DNA of 64,000 nt from Lactimicrobium massiliense (GTDB lineage: Bacteria > Bacillota_I > Bacilli_A > Erysipelotrichales > Erysipelotrichaceae), in the NCBI RefSeq assembly GCF_900343155.1, contig NZ_OUNG01000002.1, positions 62,001-126,000 of the forward strand. Direction: 5' to 3'. The notes under the pieces are model-generated. The model ran no database searches. It had not been told where the DNA came from and was given only the letters and a program-made list of their open reading frames with translations. Both the position numbers and the translations under genes were made by a program. Positions within the stretch are counted from its first letter, which is position 1. Every line of letters begins with the position of its first letter. Of this stretch, positions 28,968 to 38,477 are shown piece by piece.

Positions 28968-29786
28968 TTAATTTTTAGGGAAACGGACGACCATTCGGAT
29001 GTCATTGTCTGTTTCCATCTGCTGCACTTCTGCGTCAATGCCCATCTTACGGATCATCTGTACGCACTGATTCACCGAATTGATGGCAAGCTGTGTCTGC
29101 CTGGTGAATCCCTTTGTCTTCTGTCTTTTATGTACCTTTTCAGGCTGTGATGCTTTCCTGATGTAGTCTTCGGTTTCCCGCACAGTCAGGCCATGCTTGA
29201 GAATCTCGTGGTAAATCTGTTTCTGCTTTTCAGCCGGCGCACTCAGCAGTGCACGGGCATGCCGCTCCGAAATTTTCTGGTCCAGCACGCCTTCCTGAAT
29301 TTCCTGAGGAAGATTCAGCAGGCGGATCTTGTTGGCAATGGCCGACTGCGATTTGCCGACCCTCTCTGCCATCTGTTCCTGGGTCAGACTGGCCTGCCGC
29401 ATGATCTGTACATAACTCTTGGCTTCCTCAATCGCACTGAGGTCACGTCTTTGAATGTTCTCTACCAGTGCCATCTGGGCAGCCTGATCTTCACTTGGTG
29501 TCAGCAGATAACATGGCACCGTGTCATAGCCGGCCATCTGGCAGGCACGGAATCTTCTCTCACCGGCAATGATCTCATAATGATCTTCTACCTGTCTGAC
29601 CGTGATCGGCTGAATCAGTCCCTGCTCCTTGATCGACTGTGCAAGTTCCTGCAATGCTTCCTCATCAAACTTCAGTCTTGGCTGATAGCGGGATGCTGCA
29701 ATCTGCTCCACCGGAATTTGTTTGATTGTCTGCTCACTTTGACGGTCAAAGATATCAAGGATTCCTTTTCTTCCCTTTGTTCGCAT
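28968..29786 (-). CDS. noc: ParB paralogue, nucleoid occlusion-type (Noc-like)
   Basis: 272 residues, with the ParB core: YQPRLKFDEEALQELAQSI, IIAGERRFRACQ (CTPase), LTQEQMAERVGKSQSAIANKIRLL (HTH). Position between rsmG and parA matches noc of Bacillus. The N-terminus is short and basic (MRTKGRKGILDIF), unlike the longer amphipathic membrane helix of Bacillus Noc, so membrane anchoring is uncertain. It could be a second ParB. Confidence 0.85.
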   Translation of the reverse strand: MRTKGRKGILDIFDRQSEQTIKQIPVEQIAASRYQPRLKFDEEALQELAQSIKEQGLIQPITVRQVEDHYEIIAGERRFRACQMAGYDTVPCYLLTPSEDQAAQMALVENIQRRDLSAIEEAKSYVQIMRQASLTQEQMAERVGKSQSAIANKIRLLNLPQEIQEGVLDQKISERHARALLSAPAEKQKQIYHEILKHGLTVRETEDYIRKASQPEKVHKRQKTKGFTRQTQLAINSVNQCVQMIRKMGIDAEVQQMETDNDIRMVVRFPKN

Positions 29787-29795
29787 ACAATCTCC

Positions 29796-30491
29796 TTACA
29801 GCGGTTTCTTCTTCATCTGGCCATAATTGCGTGGATACATCACTGGTGTCTTTTTGACCTTGCGGTAAACCAGGTTGATGCGTTCACCCGATGGCAGTTC
29901 ATGTTTGTATTCAGCTTCTTTTCTGCCGCCAAGAACGGTGATGGCATGTTCTGCCGCAATGGCTTCTTCGTCTCCATGAAGGCCTTTCATGGCAATGAAG
30001 AGGCCATCTGGCCTGACAAGAGGCAGGCAGAGTTCTGAAAGCAGTGACAGATTGGCAACGGCTCTGGCTGTTACCACATCAAAGTTTTCTCTTTTTTCCT
30101 TGGCAAAATCTTCAGCTCTTTTATTGATGACCTTGATTTCATTGAGATGCAGCTCATCAATCACTGCCTGCAGAAAGGTGCAGCGCTTGCCTGTTGGCTC
30201 CAGCAGGGTGACAGTGAGGTCTGGTCTTACGATCTTCCAGACAAGGCCGGGAAAGCCGGCACCGGAGCCGACATCACAAATATTTCCCAGGACATGAACA
30301 TCGCCAAGAGGCAGAATGCTGTCAAGAAAGTGCTTTTCATTGACTTCCTCTTCCTCGGTAATAGCAGTCAGATTCATCTTTTCATTCCAGCTGGCAAGCA
30401 TCTGAGCATATATATGGAGCATTGCCATCTGTTCATTGTCTAAAGGCATGTGCATGGCCGTGCAGGCATCCTTCAGTTGTTCATTGGTCAT
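29796..30491 (-). CDS. rsmG: 16S rRNA 7-methylguanosine methyltransferase
   Basis: 231 residues (GidB). SAM motif ICDVGSGAGFPGLVWKI; TARAVANLSLLSELCLPL. Methylates G527 of 16S rRNA. Precedes noc-parA-parB, as in many Firmicutes. Confidence 0.96.
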   Translation of the reverse strand: MTNEQLKDACTAMHMPLDNEQMAMLHIYAQMLASWNEKMNLTAITEEEEVNEKHFLDSILPLGDVHVLGNICDVGSGAGFPGLVWKIVRPDLTVTLLEPTGKRCTFLQAVIDELHLNEIKVINKRAEDFAKEKRENFDVVTARAVANLSLLSELCLPLVRPDGLFIAMKGLHGDEEAIAAEHAITVLGGRKEAEYKHELPSGERINLVYRKVKKTPVMYPRNYGQMKKKPL

Positions 30492-30566
30492 GTCTTTCCC
30501 TCTCTGCGCTAACCCATTCTACCATCAAGATTCAGATGCGGATACATTGGATTGTTGAAAAACAAT

Positions 30567-30633
30567 TTATCCACATTTTCATGAAAAGAAAACGTACAGG
30601 GCAAAATAAATGTGGAAAAGTTTATTCTCCACA
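30567..30633. promoter_or_regulatory. DnaA-box cluster upstream of the rsmG-noc-parA-parB operon
   Basis: One perfect box TTATCCACA (30567-30575) with two near boxes, TGTGGAAAA (30611-30619) and TTCTCCACA (30625-30633), in the 170-bp gap ahead of rsmG and 20 kb from oriC. Suggests DnaA control of the segregation operon or a DnaA titration site. Confidence 0.5.
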
Positions 30634-30661
30634 TCTGATTACATACATGTACCCTGCTGTT

Positions 30662-31291
30662 TTACTGTGCTTTTGTAATAAATTCGGCATATGGCAGTGT
30701 TTCAATCCACTTGCAGAAAGCACGCCATTCCGGCAGTCTGTGATCTCTTCTCTGAAAATAGATCGTTTTGAGCTGACGATAGTTGGTCGTCATGCGGGCG
30801 GTCAAACGGAAGCCGGCCGGGTTGGAATACAGGATTTCCAGATACTTACTGCGGGCAAGATCATCCAGGGTTGAGGTGTCTTTGCCTTCTGCCTTGAGAC
30901 GCTTGATATCGGCCTGCAGGTCATTGTAATCCTTGACCTTTTCCTTCATGATCGTGATGATGCGGGGATCGACATAGGAAATATAGGCCTGATCAAGATC
31001 AAACTTGGTGATCCGGTGCATGGTGGACTGTGAAGAGACAAAGTCCAGGAAGTGATAGCGCTCGGCTTCGACCCATGCCTTGTTGGTGAAGGTCAGATCA
31101 AACTGGACAACGATGCCGTTCATGAAGTTATCATGGCCGGATCCTGTTTTAGCGTTCGCAAGTTTCTGGGTGGTTGGGGTTACTTCCGAGGTAACTTTGG
31201 CAAGATCGGTTGCCATGGGATATTTGGATCCCTTGACGGATTCTTCCAGACCATAGACCTGGACATTGGAAACAACTTCTTCATAATTCAT
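30662..31291 (-). CDS. Conserved hypothetical protein, distant ThyX resemblance
   Basis: 209 residues. Segments RYHFLDFVSSQSTMHRI and LTARMTTNYRQLKTIYFQRRDHRLPEWRAF recall flavin-dependent thymidylate synthase (ThyX) and related phage proteins, where the RHR-type motif binds dUMP. The exact RHRxxS motif is not present, so activity is doubtful. The start overlaps the mnmG stop by 11 bp, so it is co-translated with mnmG. Function unknown. Confidence 0.75.
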   Translation of the reverse strand: MNYEEVVSNVQVYGLEESVKGSKYPMATDLAKVTSEVTPTTQKLANAKTGSGHDNFMNGIVVQFDLTFTNKAWVEAERYHFLDFVSSQSTMHRITKFDLDQAYISYVDPRIITIMKEKVKDYNDLQADIKRLKAEGKDTSTLDDLARSKYLEILYSNPAGFRLTARMTTNYRQLKTIYFQRRDHRLPEWRAFCKWIETLPYAEFITKAQ

Positions 31292-33161
31292 ATGACTTCA
31301 CTTCTTTCTGACTTTTGAGATATATAGCAAGTACGGCAAGATCAGCCGGATTGACACCCGAGATGCGGGATGCCTGGCCCATGGTGGCAGGACGGAACTT
31401 TGACAGTTTCTGTCTGCCTTCAATAGACAGATTGTCGACCTTCTGATAATCCAGATCATCAGGAAGAATGACATGGTCCATGGCTGCTAATTTTGCTGCT
31501 TCACGCTTTGCCTTATTGATATAGCCCTCATAGCGGACTTCAATACCAACCTGTTCGGCAATTCTTTCATCCACATCTTCCCCTGCTTTGCAAAGCAGCG
31601 TATACAGATCGACTTTCGGACGTCTGGCCAGTTCATCTTCTGACACGTGTCCTTCCAGCGGACTATAGCCAAGTGAGACAAGATAATCGCTGGCATCCTT
31701 ATTTTCATGGTTCAGACCTGTATTTTTCAGATGTTCTTTGAGATCTTTGATTTTCTCCATCTTTTTAAGATACGCATCATGTCTCTCTTCAGAGATCAGA
31801 CCAATCTGATAGCCTTTTTCCAGCAGTCTTTGATCGGCATTGTCATGGCGTAATAACAGGCGGAATTCAGCACGGCTTGTTAACAGCCTGTATGGTTCTG
31901 CCGTACCCTTGGTTGTCAGATCATCAATCATGACCCCGATATAGGCTTCATCTCTGGAAAGGATGAGTGGCTGCTTTCCTTCCAGTTTCAGGCTGGCGTT
32001 GATGCCTGCCATGATACCCTGTCCGGCTGCTTCCTCATAACCGGAGGTGCCATTTACCTGACCGGCAGTGAACAGATTCTGAATGATCTTGGATTCCAGA
32101 GATGGCCGCATCTGGATTGGATCGATGGCATCATATTCGATGGCATATGCATACTTCTTGATCACGGCATTGGCAAAGCCCGGCAGAGAGTGAACCATCT
32201 TTTCCTGGATGTCTCTTGGCAGAGATGTGGAGAATCCCTGGACATAGGTTGTATCCAGAGACAGTGATTCCGGTTCCAGGAATAAGAGATGTCTTGGCTT
32301 GTCCTTGAAGCGAACAAGCTTGTCTTCGATGGATGGGCAGTAGCGCGGTCCAACACCTTTGACAACACCGGAATACATAGATGACTTGTGCAGATTGCTG
32401 AGAATCAGCTCATGTGTTTCCGGGGTTGTATAGGTCAGATAGCAAGGTACCTGCTGGTCAAACGGGCGAATATGCGTTGTCGTGTCAGAGAAGCAGATGA
32501 ACTTGTTGGTACCTGGTTCGATCTCTGTTTTAGAGAAATCGATGGATTTTGTCAGCACTCTTGGCGGTGTGCCGGTCTTTAAGCGGAATGTGCGCAGACC
32601 TGCTTCCCGCAGTGATGCGGACAGATCGTTTGTTGTGGTTTCACGGTCTGGTCCGCCTGGTGTGACTTCACTGCTGATCATGTTCAGACCGGCCATGTAT
32701 GTACCGGTTGTCAGGATGACAATCTGGCTGTTGATGACAGAGCCATCCTTTAATGTGACGCCGGTGGCCTTTCCATCTTCCACATTCAGGCGCACAGCCA
32801 TGTCTGCCTTGACTGTCAGGTTTTCCTGATGCAGACAGACATCCTGCATCATGGCTTTGTAAGCCAGCTTGTCAGACTGTACGCGCAGTGCTCTGACACC
32901 AGGTCCTTTGGCACTGTTGAGCATCTTGAACTGCAGTGCTGTTTTGTCTGCGGTGATTGGCATCTGACCGCCAAGGGCATCAATTTCTCTGACAACGATG
33001 CCTTTGGCTGGTCCTCCGACAGAAGGATTGCATGGCATCTTGCCGATGTTTTCAATACTGAGTGATAACAGCAGCGTCTTGTGATGCATGCGGGCACAGG
33101 CAAGTGCTGCCTCAATGCCGGCATGGCCGCCGCCGATTACAATGACTTCATAGTTGTCCAT
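31281..33161 (-). CDS. mnmG: tRNA uridine 5-carboxymethylaminomethyl synthase MnmG
   Basis: 626 residues (GidA). FAD-binding GGGHAGIEAALACARM, SRAEFRLLLRHDNAD, and a C-terminal helical domain ending ISGVNPADLAVLAIYL. Works with MnmE on U34 of tRNAs. Upstream gene overlaps its start by 14 bp. Confidence 0.97.
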   Translation of the reverse strand: MDNYEVIVIGGGHAGIEAALACARMHHKTLLLSLSIENIGKMPCNPSVGGPAKGIVVREIDALGGQMPITADKTALQFKMLNSAKGPGVRALRVQSDKLAYKAMMQDVCLHQENLTVKADMAVRLNVEDGKATGVTLKDGSVINSQIVILTTGTYMAGLNMISSEVTPGGPDRETTTNDLSASLREAGLRTFRLKTGTPPRVLTKSIDFSKTEIEPGTNKFICFSDTTTHIRPFDQQVPCYLTYTTPETHELILSNLHKSSMYSGVVKGVGPRYCPSIEDKLVRFKDKPRHLLFLEPESLSLDTTYVQGFSTSLPRDIQEKMVHSLPGFANAVIKKYAYAIEYDAIDPIQMRPSLESKIIQNLFTAGQVNGTSGYEEAAGQGIMAGINASLKLEGKQPLILSRDEAYIGVMIDDLTTKGTAEPYRLLTSRAEFRLLLRHDNADQRLLEKGYQIGLISEERHDAYLKKMEKIKDLKEHLKNTGLNHENKDASDYLVSLGYSPLEGHVSEDELARRPKVDLYTLLCKAGEDVDERIAEQVGIEVRYEGYINKAKREAAKLAAMDHVILPDDLDYQKVDNLSIEGRQKLSKFRPATMGQASRISGVNPADLAVLAIYLKSQKEVKSYEL

Positions 33162-34050
33162 TCAACTGTTTCACGAGCCTTTCCATTTCCGCATCCTCTG
33201 TCTCACATAGTACGGACACAGAAAGTGCATCATTGATTTTATTCTGTTTCAGATACAATGCATAGAGCATTGCACGGCCAATCCACATCTGCATACGGTG
33301 CGGACGGTCAATACTGCTGCATACAAAGGGAATGGCAAGATGAATGCCATGGCTGTCCATGGATCCGCAGTCACTCAGTGATCCCCTGATCAATTCCCAG
33401 CCGTCTACTTTTGTTTTTTCTCTGGCCAGACGATGGCTGATGGTCTTCTCATTTTCTGATCCTGTTTCTTTGCCCATCTGATAGCAGGCCATAGCAAGGA
33501 TGTGGCGGACTTCATCTGCCTTGAAAACAGTCTCAGGAGACTGCCTGTTGTCATAGCTCCAGAGATCAATGCCAAATTTATCCGCTTGTTTCAGAATACG
33601 TACTGTCACAGAAGGATCATCCTTATCAATGTAGCAGTAGGATTCCAGGTTAGCAGGAATATCCAGGCCGACCTCTTTTGGAAAGACAGGTGCTGTAAAG
33701 AAGACGATGTTGCTGAGGATGAGACATTGCATGGATTCCGGAATGTGGTTTCGGGATGCTTTGGCAATGGCTTCTTCCAGCTGTGCTTTGGTATCATAGC
33801 CGGTCATTCTGCCAAACTGTTTCCACATCTGGTTCAGTGACAGTTTTCTTGTGCCTTCGTAATGCCCGTAGCCAATAAATCCCTTCTTCCTGGAGCGGGG
33901 GCCGCGGGCATAGAAAAACAGCAGATCTCCATGATGGAAATCTGAGAATCTGTTTTTCACGGTCAGCCGCCAGAACAGGATCGTCTGGCTGCGGCACAGA
34001 CGATGATATTCCAGCATGGCTGGATCACTTACGTAGGCAATGGAACTCAT
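33148..34050 (-). CDS. Hypothetical protein with EVE/PUA-like N-terminal region
   Basis: 300 residues. The N-terminal third, FWRLTVKNRFSDFHHGDLLFFYARGP followed by GFIGYGHYEGT, has the pattern of EVE/PUA-like domains (modified-base or RNA binding). The central and C-terminal parts are helical and not recognised. AAAGGA precedes the ATG; the 3' end overlaps mnmG. Cytoplasmic. Family suggestion is by eye only. Confidence 0.7.
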   Translation of the reverse strand: MSSIAYVSDPAMLEYHRLCRSQTILFWRLTVKNRFSDFHHGDLLFFYARGPRSRKKGFIGYGHYEGTRKLSLNQMWKQFGRMTGYDTKAQLEEAIAKASRNHIPESMQCLILSNIVFFTAPVFPKEVGLDIPANLESYCYIDKDDPSVTVRILKQADKFGIDLWSYDNRQSPETVFKADEVRHILAMACYQMGKETGSENEKTISHRLAREKTKVDGWELIRGSLSDCGSMDSHGIHLAIPFVCSSIDRPHRMQMWIGRAMLYALYLKQNKINDALSVSVLCETEDAEMERLVKQLNGQL

Positions 34051-34065
34051 GCATATCCTTTCTAA

Positions 34066-35733
34066 TCAGAACAGACCATAGGTATTGCCGTTTTCGTCAA
34101 CACCCATATTAACCGCTGCCGGTACCTTGGGCAGACCTGGCATCGTCAGGATTGTGCCGGTATAGGCAACCACAAAGCCAGCTCCTGCCGAGATGCTGAG
34201 ATCTCTGACATGAACCGTGAAATCACGCGGTCTGCCTTTGAGCTTGGCATCGTCGGACAAAGAGTTCTGTGTCTTGGCAACACACACAGGCAGCTTGTCC
34301 CAGCCATACTTTGCAAACTGAACAATCTTCGCCTTTGCTTCATCAGAGAATTCGACGTCCTTTGCACCATAGACAGTCGTGGCAATCTTTGTCAGCTTGT
34401 CTTCGATCGAATCATTGACATCATAAATCGGTGCATAGTGATTTTCCTTCTCACAAAGTTTGCTCACACAGCTGGCAAGTTCCGTCATGCCTGCACCGCC
34501 CTTTGCCCAGCCATCGGCCAGGCATACCGGGTGATTGTGGTCTTTGCACCAGGAAAGCAGGGCAGCGACTTCTGCCGATGTATCCTTTACAAACTTATTG
34601 ATGGCAACCACATACGGCAGACCGAATGCCTGAATGGTTTCAATATGTTTCTGCAGGTTTTCTGCACCTGCAAGCATGGCTTCAACATTCTCTGTCTGCA
34701 GGTTTTCCTGTTCAACACCGCCATGCATCTTGAGTGCTCTGACAGTAGCGACAATGACAACTGCAGAAGGATGAAGATTGCCGATGCGGCACTTGATATC
34801 CAGGAACTTCTCGGCACCAAGATCTGCACCGAAGCCTGCCTCTGTGACAACATAATCGCTGAGTTTTAATGCAAGCTTTGTGGCGATCAGGGAGTTGCAG
34901 CCATGGGCGATATTGGCAAATGGTCCGCCATGGATGAGAACCGGATTGTGTTCCAATGTCTGTACAAGATTCGGCTTGAGAGCTTCCTTCATGACAACTG
35001 TAGCAGCACCGTCTGCCTGGATGTCCTTGACGGTGACTGGCTTGTCATCATAGGTATATGCGACAACGCATCTGGCAATGCGCTGCTGGAAGTCGCGGAG
35101 GTCTTTGGAAAGACACAGGATGGCCATGACTTCACATGCCACAGTGATGACAAAGCCGTCTTTGCGTTCCACACCGTTTGTCTTCTTATCCTGGGCAATC
35201 GTGATGGAACGCAGCGTGCGGTCATTCATATCCATGCAGCGTTTCCAGACAACCTTAGTTGGATCAATATTTAATGGATTGCCCTGATAGATCGAATTGT
35301 CGAGCATCGCAGCAATCAGATTGTTTGCAGTGGTGATGGCATGCATATCACCGGTAAAGTGAAGGTTGATCGCTTCCATCGGGATGACCTGGGCATGACC
35401 GCCGCCGGTGGCACCGCCCTTTAAGCCAAAGACAGGTCCCAGGGATGGTTCACGCAGGGCACCCATGGCTTTCTTGCCAATCTTGTTCAGTCCATCGACA
35501 AGACCAATGGTTGTTGTACTCTTGCCTTCACCTGCTTTTGTCGGGGTAATGGCTGTCACCAGAATCAGTTTGCCATCTGATTTATCCTTGAGACTGGCAA
35601 ATATTTTGGTATCGACCTTGGCTTTGTCTCTGCCATAAGGTTCCAGATATTCTTTGGCAATACCTGCCTTTGCAGCAATGGTTTCAATGTCTTCCAGGGT
35701 CGCAGCCTGGGCAATTTTCAAATCTTCATTCAT
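34066..35733 (-). CDS. fhs: Formate-tetrahydrofolate ligase
   Basis: 555 residues from the ATG with AAGGTGG upstream (a GTG three codons earlier overlaps the RBS). ATP-dependent formation of 10-formyl-THF for purine and fMet synthesis. Landmarks: TPTKAGEGKSTTTIGL (P-loop), REPSLGPVFGLKGGATGGG, and the C-terminal TGTILTMPGLPK. Confidence 0.97.
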   Translation of the reverse strand: MNEDLKIAQAATLEDIETIAAKAGIAKEYLEPYGRDKAKVDTKIFASLKDKSDGKLILVTAITPTKAGEGKSTTTIGLVDGLNKIGKKAMGALREPSLGPVFGLKGGATGGGHAQVIPMEAINLHFTGDMHAITTANNLIAAMLDNSIYQGNPLNIDPTKVVWKRCMDMNDRTLRSITIAQDKKTNGVERKDGFVITVACEVMAILCLSKDLRDFQQRIARCVVAYTYDDKPVTVKDIQADGAATVVMKEALKPNLVQTLEHNPVLIHGGPFANIAHGCNSLIATKLALKLSDYVVTEAGFGADLGAEKFLDIKCRIGNLHPSAVVIVATVRALKMHGGVEQENLQTENVEAMLAGAENLQKHIETIQAFGLPYVVAINKFVKDTSAEVAALLSWCKDHNHPVCLADGWAKGGAGMTELASCVSKLCEKENHYAPIYDVNDSIEDKLTKIATTVYGAKDVEFSDEAKAKIVQFAKYGWDKLPVCVAKTQNSLSDDAKLKGRPRDFTVHVRDLSISAGAGFVVAYTGTILTMPGLPKVPAAVNMGVDENGNTYGLF

Positions 35734-35753
35734 ATGTTCCACCTTCTTTCTGA

Positions 35754-36353
35754 TTACATCTTTCTGCGGTCACTCATCGCATGGGCGAGGGTCATTTCAT
35801 CAGCATAATCCAGTAAACCGCCGCTTGGCAGGCCATGAGCAATGCGGGTAACCAATAAATCCGGATACTGGCTGGCAAGCAGCTTGTTCAGATACATTGC
35901 CGTCGTTTCTCCTTCGAGTGTTGTATTTGTTGCCAGGATGATCTCCCTTGCATGTTCTGCCCTTTCCAGCAGTGTCTGCAGGTTCAGATCTTCCGGCATA
36001 ATGCCTTTTGTTGTTGAGATCAGTCCGTTCAGGACATGATAAACACCTTTGTATTCACCTGTTTTTTCCATGGCGATGACATCCTTGGGAGATGCCACGA
36101 CACAGATCAGGGCATGATCACGTTCTGTATCTGTACAGATTTCGCATTCATCCCCTTCACAGAGGTTGCCGCATGTTTTGCAGTGGTGAAGATTGTTGCG
36201 TACTTCGACAAGTGCATCCGCAAAGTTCTGCACCTTCTCAGGATTCATATCAGTCACAAGCAGTGCATAGCGTTCTGCGGTCTTTTCACCGACACCCGGC
36301 AGCATCTTAAAGCAGTCAATCAGTTTTCTCAGACTCTGCGGGTACATGCTCAC
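35754..36353 (-). CDS. recR: Recombination protein RecR
   Basis: 199 residues. HhH-like N-terminus (LPGVGEKTAERYAL), zinc finger CKTCGNLCEGDECEIC, Toprim domain (ICVVASPKDVIAME) and C-terminal Walker-like GLPSGGLLDYADE. Loads RecA with RecO/RecF at gaps. Overlaps ebfC by 4 bp in the conserved dnaX-ebfC-recR operon. Confidence 0.97.
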   Translation of the reverse strand: MSMYPQSLRKLIDCFKMLPGVGEKTAERYALLVTDMNPEKVQNFADALVEVRNNLHHCKTCGNLCEGDECEICTDTERDHALICVVASPKDVIAMEKTGEYKGVYHVLNGLISTTKGIMPEDLNLQTLLERAEHAREIILATNTTLEGETTAMYLNKLLASQYPDLLVTRIAHGLPSGGLLDYADEMTLAHAMSDRRKM

Positions 36354-36658
36354 ATCCCCGGAATATTCAGGCCGCCGGTTGCCTCATCCAGTGACTTTTC
36401 ACGATCTTCACGCGCTTTGTCACTTGCCTGATTGAAGGCCAGCAGGATCATGTCCTGCAGCATCTCACGGTTATCCTTGTCACACAGATCTTCACCAATG
36501 GTGACACTCTGTACTTCATATCGGCCATTGATCACAATGGTTGCACCATCTTTGCCGCCATTATTGCCGGTATAGGTTCTTTCATCAAGTTCTTCACTCA
36601 GCTTGCCAAGATTATCCTTCATCATCTGGGCCTGCTGCAATATGCTGTTAAAATCCAT
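36350..36658 (-). CDS. ebfC: Nucleoid-associated protein EbfC/YbaB
   Basis: 102 residues: helix-strand-helix DNA-binding protein with IVINGRYEVQSVTI in the core and a Glu-rich terminal helix. Between dnaX and recR, its universal position. Confidence 0.94.
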   Translation of the reverse strand: MDFNSILQQAQMMKDNLGKLSEELDERTYTGNNGGKDGATIVINGRYEVQSVTIGEDLCDKDNREMLQDMILLAFNQASDKAREDREKSLDEATGGLNIPGM

Positions 36659-36669
36659 GTTTCTCTCCT

Positions 36670-38421
36670 CTATATGATCTGTACATTTTCTCTGCCAAAC
36701 AGATTGATTACTTTTTCTTCTGATGTTTCCTGATGCGGAATATCTTCGTTATCTTTGTATGATTCACATTTCCAGGGATCGGGCAATGTATTGTTTTTTC
36801 TGCGGATCATAAACTGCCTTGCCGCATCCTGAAACTGTCCTGATGTGATCGCATACGGCCTTTTTTCAATATGCAGATCATCCCGCAGAAAGCCATATAG
36901 CCCGCGGTTTTCCTTGTCACTGTTGATGCGGGAAGCACTTGCGGCATTGTCACATGCAAACAGGATCAGATCTTTTCCGCTTGCTGCAATCACAACGCCA
37001 TTAAGCATCAGTTTCCATTTTGCCTTTTCCAAACCCATGATTTCATTCAGATGACTGTATTTCTGCTGATCTGCACTCTTATCGTCCTTATTGCAGACCT
37101 GCAGAATGGCAAGAATATCATCCATGCTGAGATCAGATGATGTTTCTGTTTTTGTTTCTATTGGTGCTGAAGATAATACTTCTTCGTTTGCACTGACAGG
37201 GTGCTCCTCATTCTGCTCCAGTGCATACGACTGCTGCATCATGGATACTGGAGGTTTCGGCTTATTTTCGGCTTTTTGCTCAGCTTTTATCTTATCAGCA
37301 GCAGGTTTTCTGACCGTCTGCACCTGTTCTGACTCTACTGGTGCATCCATAGCCGCAATGGTTTCCAGGCATACCACTTCAAAGGCCGAAGAAGCACTCT
37401 GGGCAAGCTTGAATTTATTCTTGCCATCCATCAGTACATCAATCATTTTTAACAGAATTGCCGGTGAATGGTCTTTGCTCAGCTGCTTTGCATGTTCTTC
37501 ATCCAGTACTTTCAATAGATCTGCCTGTCTTGTATAGCCGTACACGGCCGCATCTTTCAGATCCGCAATCAGAGCATCTGACATACGGTTCATATCAATG
37601 CCGCTTTCATCATAGCTGCGGATTCTGTTAAGAACACTTGCCAGATCATGGTCAAACAGATTCTGCAGCAGATCAATCTGTTCCTGCAAAGATGTCAGAC
37701 CATAAATACGGTCGATATCTTTTTCCTGTATCTTGTCGGATGAAAAGGAAGCACACTGGTCCATGATGGACAGTGCATCACGCATACCGCCGTTGGCCAG
37801 GATGGCAATCTTTCTGGCCGCACCCTCATCCATCTCAATATTTTCCTTTTTGGCAATATCCAGCAGATGATTCTGAATCTGATCTGTTTTAATCCGATAG
37901 AAATTGAACTGCTGGCATCTGGAAATGATGGTTGGCAGCAGTTTCTGAGGATCTGTCGTTGCCAGAATGAAAATGACATTTTCAGGCGGTTCTTCCAGTG
38001 TTTTCAGCAATGCAGAGGATGCTGCGGATGACAGCTGATGCACCTCATCGATGATATAGACCTTATGCTTTCCAACCATCGGTGCCAGTCTTGCCCGTTC
38101 AATCAGGTCACGTATATCATCCACGTGGGTCTCATTGGCAGCATTGATTTCAATGATATCAGGATGGGTGCCATTGGCTGCAGCGATGCAGCTTTCACAA
38201 TGACCGCAGGGTGCTTCTTCTGGATTTTCACAATTGACTGCCTTGGCAAGCAGACGGGCCATCGTTGTCTTGCCCGTGCCTCTTGGTCCACAGAACAGAT
38301 AGGCATGTCCTACCTTGTTTTCTTTGATGGCATTCTTGATGGTGCGCACCGTGACTTCCTGCCCGACAACCTCGTCAAATGTAGATGATCTGTACTTCTG
38401 ATATAATGCCAGTTTGCTCAC
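36670..38421 (-). CDS. dnaX: DNA polymerase III subunits gamma and tau
   Basis: Clamp-loader ATPase, 583 residues from a GTG start with GAGGAG 7 nt upstream; a longer frame reads back through tadA and is spurious. YQKYRSSTFDEVVGQE, Walker A CGPRGTGKTTMARLL, four-Cys zinc module in CENPEEAPCGHCESC, DEVHQLSSAASSALLKTLEEP, and a low-complexity linker (about 400-480) before the tau C-terminus. Followed by ebfC after 11 bp. Confidence 0.95.
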   Translation of the reverse strand: MSKLALYQKYRSSTFDEVVGQEVTVRTIKNAIKENKVGHAYLFCGPRGTGKTTMARLLAKAVNCENPEEAPCGHCESCIAAANGTHPDIIEINAANETHVDDIRDLIERARLAPMVGKHKVYIIDEVHQLSSAASSALLKTLEEPPENVIFILATTDPQKLLPTIISRCQQFNFYRIKTDQIQNHLLDIAKKENIEMDEGAARKIAILANGGMRDALSIMDQCASFSSDKIQEKDIDRIYGLTSLQEQIDLLQNLFDHDLASVLNRIRSYDESGIDMNRMSDALIADLKDAAVYGYTRQADLLKVLDEEHAKQLSKDHSPAILLKMIDVLMDGKNKFKLAQSASSAFEVVCLETIAAMDAPVESEQVQTVRKPAADKIKAEQKAENKPKPPVSMMQQSYALEQNEEHPVSANEEVLSSAPIETKTETSSDLSMDDILAILQVCNKDDKSADQQKYSHLNEIMGLEKAKWKLMLNGVVIAASGKDLILFACDNAASASRINSDKENRGLYGFLRDDLHIEKRPYAITSGQFQDAARQFMIRRKNNTLPDPWKCESYKDNEDIPHQETSEEKVINLFGRENVQII

Positions 38422-38445
38422 AGACACTCTCCTCTTCGTTCCCCT

Positions 38446-38451
38446 ATTATA
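38446..38451 (-). promoter_or_regulatory. -10 box for dnaX
   Basis: TATAAT on the minus strand just after the tadA terminator T-run; the -35 region would fall in the terminator hairpin and is not clear. Confidence 0.4.
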
Positions 38452-38453
38452 GC

Positions 38454-38477
38454 AAAAAACCTGCATATTTATGCAGG
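38454..38477 (-). terminator. Terminator overlapping the tadA stop codon
   Basis: Minus-strand CCTGCAT-AAAT-ATGCAGG followed by six T. The tadA TAA stop lies within the hairpin. Confidence 0.85.

Noticed and set aside
33167-33180. CTGTTTCACGAG near the mnmG start, parS-like half
   Set aside because: Only about nine bases match and the second half is absent.
37262-37330. A-rich stretch in the dnaX linker as a programmed frameshift site
   Set aside because: No clear A AAA AAG slippery heptamer with a downstream hairpin was found.
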